A DNA stretch of 11,378 bases from a bacterium Ga0077546 (lineage in GTDB: Bacteria > Cyanobacteriota > Vampirovibrionia > Obscuribacterales > Obscuribacteraceae), in contig LNEX01000345.1 of NCBI GenBank assembly GCA_001464165.1, forward strand, positions 1 to 11,378. Reading direction: 5' to 3'. The notes below the pieces were generated by a model, which had not been told where the DNA came from, did not search any database, and saw nothing but the letters and a program-made list of their open reading frames with translations. The first letter of the stretch is position 1, and the number at the start of each line of letters is the position of its first letter. Made by a program: the position numbers and the translations under genes. Below, in pieces: positions 7,055-11,378 of this stretch.

Positions 7055-7477
7055 TTAACGAATATGCAGCCGGTCAATTAAGATATTAAAGCTGATACCA
7101 AGGGCTAATATCATCACGCACATCAAAATTCGGCCAGCAAGTGGACCGTACTTTTTAGTAAGCTCGTATGAGCGCCAGTCGAAAACTGTAGGAAATAAGC
7201 ACATCAGCACCGCGCAAAACGCGCCACCGCCCCAGGCACCTGTGTGCATCAAATTACTAGTTTTCCAGACTACAACAAAGACGAGAGTCGCCAGCACGAC
7301 CCTTATAAATTCCTGGCGCTGAGAAAGAATAGGTTTGCCGGCAGCCGGTTTCTGATTGCCCAGGCTATGATTACCCAGACTATGATTACCCAGACTATGA
7401 TCTGTGTTGAGCTTATCCAGGTCTACAACAGGCTCAACCTGCACGGCCGCTTGGCCATTATGCTGTGAATTATTCAT
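7055..7477 (-). CDS. Small three-helix membrane protein with HSLGN repeat
   Basis: This 140-residue protein is unrecognised. The N-terminal 55 or so residues are polar and hold (HSLGN)x3 at about 28-42, encoded by three 15-bp repeats. Three hydrophobic stretches follow, roughly 58-72 (VVLATLVFVVVW), 81-97 (GAFCAVLMCLFPTVF) and 115-133 (ILMCVMILALGISFNIL), so it should sit in the membrane. A good SD (ggagtg, complement of 7485-7490) lies 7-9 bases before the ATG and supports the start. Its stop is 16 bp from the stop of the convergent flavoprotein gene, with no room for a separate terminator. No function is proposed. Confidence 0.7.
   Translation of the reverse strand: MNNSQHNGQAAVQVEPVVDLDKLNTDHSLGNHSLGNHSLGNQKPAAGKPILSQRQEFIRVVLATLVFVVVWKTSNLMHTGAWGGGAFCAVLMCLFPTVFDWRSYELTKKYGPLAGRILMCVMILALGISFNILIDRLHIR
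7353..7397 (-). repeat. 15-bp tandem repeat x3 inside a coding region
   Basis: The unit tgattacccagacta (plus-strand reading) fills 7368-7382 and 7383-7397 exactly. A copy with two changes fills 7353-7367. Read on the minus strand, the units give HSLGN three times in frame. Copy number can change in steps of five residues without shifting the frame, and the identical pair suggests recent slippage. Confidence 0.8.
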
Positions 7478-7536
7478 TGTGGATCACTCCAATTGCGTCG
7501 CCGCTTAGTAATAAATCGTGTTTTCCGATAGTAAAG

Positions 7537-7565
7537 GTTCTATTTAAGCCCATAGCTTGTGACAA
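7537..7565 (-). promoter_or_regulatory. Possible promoter for the membrane-protein gene
   Basis: On the minus strand, TTGTCA (complement of 7560-7565, 5 of 6) is followed after 17 bp by TAGAAC (complement of 7537-7542, 4 of 6). It lies about 60 bp upstream of the gene starting at 7477. The rest of the 7478-7737 gap shows no convincing gene. It holds a short CAG-rich run (7581-7599) and a weak terminator. Confidence 0.3.
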
Positions 7566-7650
7566 AACCATTACAGGAACCAGCTGCAGCAGCAGCAGGA
7601 ACGCTACCTCAACTTCTAACAAGCAATCTATCCATTCATCCTAATGCCGT

Positions 7651-7685
7651 AAAAAATGACTGTCTTGTCTAATCCAAACAAAGTC
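7651..7685 (-). terminator. Weak terminator after the 316-residue gene
   Basis: On the minus strand the pieces GACT-TTGT and ACAA-(gac)-AGTC pair around a 9-base loop with a 3-base bulge. They are followed after one base by six T residues (complement of 7651-7656). It begins about 50 bp after the stop of the gene ending at 7738. The stem is short and A+T rich, so the call is tentative. Confidence 0.3.
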
Positions 7686-7737
7686 AATGTCGTTCATGTG
7701 CCGAATTGAAAAGTGTGCCGTAGTTGTGCTGCGAAAT

Positions 7738-8688
7738 CTAGCGTCCAATGAGGTTCTTGAAGGCATCGTTGAACTGCTGATTTGGTCCAAAAACTTTTTG
7801 ACCAACTTGATCTCCGAGGCTGCCCGCTTCGCGCTTGATTGGATCGCGAGACCAGCCAAAAATAGCATTTTCGCCATGCACCTCAAAACCTAGACCGGCC
7901 GAAGAGGCTAAAATTCCGCCATAGAAGTGATATAGGGTACCGGCTGAATCAACTTTAGAGAGTTTATTTTTAGCTCCTTCATCGAATTTTTCGAGACGGT
8001 TAAAGACATTGTCTGATTGCTTCTTTGAGAAAGTATCGAAAGGATAACCCATGTCTGGGCGAGGAGAGTCTGTTACTGGAGCCTGTCCACGCTCAACTGA
8101 AGCGATGTTCTTGGTGAAATTAGCCAAGGTCAGAGTGGCTAAGTACTTGTCGTTGTTGCAAACGAACATAGCTCTTTCGACCAGAGTCTTCTGGCTAATA
8201 GCGCCCTGGTCAGCTTGGAGATCCTTCATCAGCTTTTGCTCATAGGGTCTCGTTACTTTGGCGCTATAGGCATCATCAAACATGGGTGGCTCATTGGTAT
8301 TTTTACCGAGATAGCCGCCGACAGTCAGATCTTTCAAGATCTCCAGGCCGTTGAGACCCTTTGTTCTGTTGGAAAAAGGTTCGTTAAAGGCATCGGAAAC
8401 TCCATCTCTAATTCTCACGAAATGTTGTCTGACGTTGGAGGGAAGGCCCTCGAACAGCCGAATATTCTCAGCAACTAAAATTGGTTTATCAATTGGTTTA
8501 TCATTTGATTTATCAAATTGCGGCGTTCCCACTATTTCGAGGTCACCAAATTGACTCTTGAGCAAAGCGTTTGCATTGCTGTTATCCCTAAGGGGGCGGT
8601 TTGAGGTCTGGAGCTCGGGAGCAACAAAACCACTAAAAGAAAGCGAAGAAGACTTTTCTAGCGCTTCAGATTGTTCCAATCTAGACAT
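7738..8688 (-). CDS. Unrecognised 316-residue protein
   Basis: I do not recognise this protein. The start at 8688 (MSRLEQSEALEK) is preferred over one 23 codons upstream because GAGGTG lies 6 bases before this ATG. The N-terminal 80 or so residues are low in complexity and Ser/Asn rich. They include DKSN-DKPI-DKPI, encoded by three 12-bp repeats at 8479-8514. From about 80 the sequence looks folded, mostly helical (NIRLFEGLPSNVRQHFVRIRDGV), with EILKDLTVGGYLG and a C-terminal part of YHFYGGILASSAGLGFEV and NAIFGWSRDP. There is no signal peptide or clear membrane helix; ILASSAGLGF is too short and flanked by charges. A loose tail may precede a conserved domain. It is followed by a weak terminator, and a 16-bp palindrome lies 76 bp upstream of the start. 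Confidence 0.65.
   Translation of the reverse strand: MSRLEQSEALEKSSSLSFSGFVAPELQTSNRPLRDNSNANALLKSQFGDLEIVGTPQFDKSNDKPIDKPILVAENIRLFEGLPSNVRQHFVRIRDGVSDAFNEPFSNRTKGLNGLEILKDLTVGGYLGKNTNEPPMFDDAYSAKVTRPYEQKLMKDLQADQGAISQKTLVERAMFVCNNDKYLATLTLANFTKNIASVERGQAPVTDSPRPDMGYPFDTFSKKQSDNVFNRLEKFDEGAKNKLSKVDSAGTLYHFYGGILASSAGLGFEVHGENAIFGWSRDPIKREAGSLGDQVGQKVFGPNQQFNDAFKNLIGR
8479..8514 (-). repeat. 12-bp tandem repeat x3 inside a coding region
   Basis: The unit aattggtttatc fills 8479-8490 and 8491-8502 exactly, and atttgatttatc fills 8503-8514. On the minus strand this gives DKSN, DKPI, DKPI in frame. It is a short minisatellite in the low-complexity N-terminal region of the unknown protein. Confidence 0.7.
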
Positions 8689-8763
8689 AAGACGCACCTC
8701 ACAGGGGGGATATTGGCGCTTGATTTTGCTTTTAGTAAGAGATACCGATCGCTGCAACCGCTA

Positions 8764-8779
8764 CAACCAAACTTGGTTG
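8764..8779. promoter_or_regulatory. 16-bp near-perfect palindrome
   Basis: The sequence caaccaa-ac-ttggttg has 7-bp perfect arms and a 2-base centre. It lies 76 bp upstream of the minus-strand start at 8688, where an operator could sit. I could not fix a promoter next to it. Confidence 0.35.
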
Positions 8780-8825
8780 AGCCAATATGAATTTATCGCA
8801 GACTCTGTGACAAATACATACCAAA

Positions 8826-8842
8826 GTCGCCTCTCCGGCGAC
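8826..8842 (-). terminator. GC hairpin, possible terminator of the MFS gene
   Basis: The arms gtcgcc and ggcgac pair perfectly around the 5-base loop tctcc. On the minus strand the stem is followed by TTTGG, a short T run only. It lies about 50 bp past the restored stop of the MFS pseudogene, which suits a degraded terminator. Confidence 0.3.
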
Positions 8843-8889
8843 AGCAATAGGTTAAACAGGCGGTGGCTGGCAATTGAATTGTCCGCAGC

Positions 8890-9569
8890 TCATGTCTCCA
8901 CAAAATCAATATCTTTTCCGAAGGTTTCTTCCATCAGAGCAATCGAGACGATCGCCCCGGCAAAACATAACCCCCAGTGATCATGGCGCTGTTAACTGGC
9001 CCGCAAATCGATGCGAGATAGCTGAAAAGAGCAGTGATTGGAATTGTTGAAGCTCTCACTAGGTTTGGAACAAGAGTCGTAGCCGTGGCTCTTAGATTTG
9101 TTCCGAACTGCTCTGCCGTAGACGTCACCACCACCGACCAGTAGCCTACAAAAAATCCAAGCGGCAAACACAATAGACCATAAACTTGCGGTGGACTGTT
9201 TAGCACAAGAGCTGCCGAAACAAGCGCGCCAGCAACAAAGACTAGCATCGCCAGTTTTCTGCTGCGCAAGAACTGGCTAAGTATGCCACTAAGCACTTCA
9301 CCAAGAGTTCCCCAGAGCAAACCGCCCACAATCATTCCAGCCATCTGCATGTTGAGCAGAAGCACACCGGCCGCCAATGAGTTTTGAGGAGCAACACCAA
9401 GACTTTCAAGACTGGGGATTCGCACCACAGCAAACAAGACAATGTCATAGACATCAACTAGAAAACCTAAGCCAGCAATGAGAAGGATGGGGATTATCTG
9501 CGCACTGGGAAGGTCTGCAGTTGCCAGTCTGGATTGGTTCTCCGGCTTGGGACCGATCTGCAAAGCCAT
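8890..9569 (-). pseudogene. MFS transporter with internal deletion and frameshift
   Basis: This is a major facilitator superfamily transporter remnant. The start at 9569 has an SD (gaggtg). Residues 25-90 hold helices 1-2 (GLGFLVDVYDIVLF, then GGLLWGTLG). The sequence then jumps at about residue 90 directly into what looks like the second half: VLSGILSQFLRSRK, then a helix, then GYWSVVVTSTAEQFGTNLRAT. About 200 residues (helices 3-7) are missing with the frame intact, so the open frame is 211 codons against about 400 or more in the family. Near the end a second lesion occurs. After GGYV the frame reads LPGRSSRLL and stops, but a shift at the A run 8962-8965 restores GAIVSIALMEETFGKDIDFVET and a stop at 8890-8892, a normal MFS tail. 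One T missing on the minus strand explains this. Two independent lesions argue for a true pseudogene. Confidence 0.75.
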
Positions 9570-9672
9570 ACAACACCTCAGTTAGTTTCTACATGAGTTT
9601 GACCCGAGTACTCACATATAGGCACAATGACCACACAGTAATCAGCAACAGGCGGCTCCTAAGTCACTACAA

Positions 9673-10332
9673 TCAACGCTGCTTACTTTTCTCTTTGTTA
9701 TCTTTTAAAAACAATTCGTAGGCTGTGGGCGCAATAGCTGCTGCTACCACGGCACCGATTGCAAGCTCAGCTAATGCTACTTTAGGATTAAACGCACTTC
9801 CCCTAACTAAACATTTATACGCTTCCATAGCACCCTTAATTGCAGTCCATTCAGCCATAGCAAGCAACTGAGCATCTGTGCTCTTTCGTATTAATAACAT
9901 TTGCCCCTCTGGTATCACTTCTTTGTCTGTGATTGTTGCTACTTGCTTCCTGCTATTATCCTTTGAGTGAGAGTCAATAAACTCAACTTTAGTCTCGTTG
10001 CCGGTGGTGGTCAGAACTAGTTCAGGTGCAAACTTTAGGTTCTGAACTTGCTTAAGTTCCTCGACAAATTTTTTAGCTTCAGCTGGCGGCATTGTCGTGA
10101 TTTTTTCTCTTAAGTCCATAGCACAAGAATAAGCCGGCTGACCTTCCATTGCCTCAGCAAACTTTGTTACTTCAGGATTTGCTTGTCCTTGAGGAGCAGA
10201 CGGTTTAATCGATTCATTTTTCAAGATAGATACAAGGTCTAAGTTGTGCCCATTCTGATCAGGTGAATCTAGGCCGCTCGACGATCTATAACCCGTTGAC
10301 AGTTCAAATAAATTACGTTCTGCTCCAGCCAT
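9673..10332 (-). CDS. Unrecognised protein with C-terminal membrane anchor
   Basis: This protein is not recognised. The start at 10332 (MAGAERNLFELS) is preferred because TTGAGGAA precedes it at about 8 bases. The frame stays open to an ATG at 10428, and that 32-residue extension contains the repeated phrase RQAKL twice, so a longer form is possible. The 219-residue form has a Ser/Asn-rich N-terminus, then LREKITTMPPAEAKKFVEELKQV, a strand-rich middle (LVLTTTGNETKVEFIDS, then KQVATITDKEVI), and helices to about 180. A hydrophobic segment, AELAIGAVVAAAIAPTAYELFL, follows at about 184-207, and the protein ends in a Lys-rich tail, KDNKEKSKQR. That layout suits a tail-anchored membrane protein with most of its mass in the cytoplasm. 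It is followed within about 100 bp by the MFS pseudogene on the same strand. Confidence 0.65.
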   Translation of the reverse strand: MAGAERNLFELSTGYRSSSGLDSPDQNGHNLDLVSILKNESIKPSAPQGQANPEVTKFAEAMEGQPAYSCAMDLREKITTMPPAEAKKFVEELKQVQNLKFAPELVLTTTGNETKVEFIDSHSKDNSRKQVATITDKEVIPEGQMLLIRKSTDAQLLAMAEWTAIKGAMEAYKCLVRGSAFNPKVALAELAIGAVVAAAIAPTAYELFLKDNKEKSKQR

Positions 10333-10455
10333 CGTGTTGTTCCTCAACTTTGCTTGTCTAATCTGCCCTAGCTTCGCCTGTCTAGTGTTACCAAATAGCT
10401 GTGACAATTCCATACCAACCAAGACCACTAGACCGACCTACTTAACTACTTAAGC

Positions 10456-10681
10456 AATTGCCAAACTTGGCTATGCGCCAAACACAGAAGCATTTATAGA
10501 CCAACTCAAAAGCGATGAACGAGGCCACGTAATAGTTGACCAGAGTTTTGCCACTTCCATTGACGGTGTCTTCGCCGGTGGTGACATAGTGCAGCCAGGC
10601 TACGACCGCATTGCCTTTGCATCAGGCAGCGGCATGATGGCAGCTAAGTCTATGTTTAAGTTGATTGGTCACAATGTTTGA
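10456..10681 (+). pseudogene. Displaced 3' end of the flavoprotein gene (right direct-repeat copy)
   Basis: This copy encodes the last 74 residues of a thioredoxin-reductase-like flavoprotein, with no start codon and an in-frame TAA at 10451-10453 just ahead. It is 206 of 226 bases identical to 6813-7038, with no gaps. Most differences are silent third-base changes. The residue changes are few: Glu to Asp, Arg to Lys, Arg to Phe and Val to Ile. The stop is TGA here and TAA in the full gene, at the same codon. That silent-change pattern means both ends evolved under selection as functional gene ends before this one was cut off. It lies 170 bp before folE and probably marks the original neighbour of folE. 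Confidence 0.85.
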
Positions 10682-10851
10682 GGGTTCACCGTGCGTTCAC
10701 GAGAACCATTGTAATTTAAATGAGTAAACTGACACGATGGGTGAACTATGGAAGCAACAATACATCTTCTACCACTAGCATCGAAATTGCAGTCAGAGAA
10801 GACTGCTGCTACTAAATTCTAGACGTCGAGAAAATTTCTCGAGCCATAACC
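10682..10851. other. Gap before folE with conflicting short frames
   Basis: Two short open frames occur. One begins at ATG 10720, is in the folE frame and stops at TAA 10813-10815 (31 codons). The other begins at ATG 10748, preceded by gatgggtga, is in another frame and stops at TAG 10820-10822 (24 codons). The second ends in SEKTAATKF and would join the folE frame if one base were lacking near 10819. I see no strong promoter, riboswitch or hairpin here. Confidence 0.4.
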
Positions 10852-11373
10852 ATGATATTAGAGGCTATTGGTGAAGATACTGCCCGACCTGGTGTTAAGG
10901 AGACACCCGCCCGTGTGGCGCGCATGTACCAGGAGCTCTGTTATGGTATCGGCGTCGACGCAGCATCCGAGATAACCTGCAAGTTCAACGAAGGCACCGA
11001 GGGTCTTGTCGTCGTTAAAGATATTGCTTTCACAAGTCTTTGCGAACACCACTTAATACCATTCAGCGGAGTCGCTCACATTGCTTACCTGCCTGCAAAC
11101 GGCACCGTCACAGGACTTTCTAAACTAGCGAGAGTTGTTGAACTAACTGCTCGCAGGCTGCAAGTGCAAGAGCGTATGACTGAAGAAATTGCTGACGCAG
11201 TTTTAGCCGGCATCGAGCCGAAGGCTGTCTGCGTCATGCTCGAAGCCGAGCACATGTGTATGTCTATGCGCGGCATAAAGAAGGCTGGGTCACGAACTTT
11301 GACCACGGCTTTCCGCGGGCAGTTTGAACTCGACAAAGAATTGCGTAGTGAAGTGTTATCGCTACTGAAGTAA
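10852..11373 (+). CDS. folE: GTP cyclohydrolase I (FolE), 5' end uncertain
   Basis: GTP cyclohydrolase I converts GTP to 7,8-dihydroneopterin triphosphate, the first step of folate (and other pterin) synthesis, as a cytoplasmic homodecamer. Counting from ATG 10852, the zinc ligands are Cys64, His67 and Cys136 and the catalytic histidines are His66 (CEHH) and His134 (HMC). GLSKLARVVE and RLQVQERMTEEI form the substrate and oligomer region, and GEDTARPGVKETPARVARMY is the usual N-terminal signature. The 173 residues are short for the family (about 180-220). Family-like sequence continues upstream (VEKISRAIT just before this Met), while the frame is open only back to a TAA at 10813-10815 with no ATG, GTG or TTG start. 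So either this ATG, which has no good SD, is used, or a frameshift near 10815-10822 hides the real start at ATG 10748. The catalytic core is complete to the last codon. Confidence 0.9.
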   Translation: MILEAIGEDTARPGVKETPARVARMYQELCYGIGVDAASEITCKFNEGTEGLVVVKDIAFTSLCEHHLIPFSGVAHIAYLPANGTVTGLSKLARVVELTARRLQVQERMTEEIADAVLAGIEPKAVCVMLEAEHMCMSMRGIKKAGSRTLTTAFRGQFELDKELRSEVLSLLK

Positions 11374-11378
11374 GGTCC

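Larger units (their letters stand above)
7039..10455. mobile_element. Candidate inserted block between direct repeats
   Basis: This stretch separates the two copies of the flavoprotein 3' end. All its genes lie on the minus strand, opposite to the flanking GT9, flavoprotein and folE genes. It encodes a small membrane protein, an unknown soluble protein, a decayed MFS transporter and a membrane-anchored unknown protein. No integrase, transposase, terminal inverted repeat or tRNA was found in it, so if it is an element it is non-autonomous or a remnant. At the right junction there is only a small inverted repeat, cttaa-ctac-ttaag (10441-10454). The insertion itself is inferred from the repeat structure. 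Confidence 0.5.

Noticed and set aside
7581..7599. CAG-rich run as a trinucleotide repeat feature
   Set aside because: Only about four interrupted units in non-coding DNA; too short to call.
7687..7893. Plus-strand open frame overlapping the end of the 316-residue gene
   Set aside because: It has no Shine-Dalgarno sequence or recognisable product and mostly mirrors the better-supported minus-strand gene.
8558..8980. 140-codon plus-strand open frame
   Set aside because: It runs antisense through the start of the 316-residue gene and the tail of the MFS pseudogene, with no family resemblance or SD.
10826..10842. Palindrome tcgagaaa-a-tttctcga near the folE start
   Set aside because: It lies within sequence that matches the FolE reading frame, so it is probably coincidental or constrained by coding. 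No other operator-like copy is nearby.
10682..10851. A folate-type riboswitch upstream of folE
   Set aside because: I could not find a paired-helix layout or conserved riboswitch core, and the stretch has short coding-like frames instead.
1..11378. CRISPR arrays, tRNA or rRNA genes, integrase or transposase genes
   Set aside because: None seen. The repeats present are too few or too short, and no open frame resembles a recombinase.

Overview
The window is bacterial, with Shine-Dalgarno sequences, compact genes and moderate G+C by eye. A heptosyltransferase-like enzyme suggests a Gram-negative-type envelope. I cannot name the lineage from the sequence. A Vampirovibrionia/Obscuribacter-like genome would fit the style of the large unknown proteins, but that is only a guess.

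Left part (1-2880): the tail of an unrecognised gene, then two adjacent Fic-domain genes of different architecture. Both keep the catalytic Fic motif (HPYMDGNGRTGR and HPFTDGNGRTGR) and an inhibitory [S/T]xxxE[G/N] motif. Fic1 follows three ATAAACTA boxes spaced exactly 24 bp apart. Fic2 ends in a likely winged helix and is preceded by five alternating TGTCGA half-sites, three of which lie within or next to a good sigma70-type promoter. This looks like an autoregulated Fic gene.

Middle part (3071-7038): a 638-residue protein with a DUF1444-like N-terminal half and two repeated C-terminal modules. It is followed by a closely spaced pair, a glycosyltransferase family 9 enzyme and a thioredoxin-reductase-like flavoprotein without the redox CxxC.

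Right part (7039-10455): about 3.4 kb in which every gene is on the minus strand. It holds a three-helix membrane protein with an in-frame repeat, an unknown soluble protein, a decayed MFS transporter (internal deletion plus a one-base frameshift), and a protein with a C-terminal membrane anchor. The block is bracketed by a 226-bp direct repeat of the 3' end of the flavoprotein gene. The first 78 bp of the two copies are identical. The remaining 148 bp differ at 20 positions, mostly third codon positions, and both copies end in a stop at the same place. This is the pattern expected when an element integrates inside the 3' end of a gene and supplies a replacement end.

After the second repeat copy comes folE (GTP cyclohydrolase I) with all zinc and catalytic residues. 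Homology reaches upstream of its first ATG to an in-frame stop, so its 5' end is either misread or damaged. The inferred ancestral order is GT9 - flavoprotein - folE, a co-oriented cluster now split by the minus-strand block.
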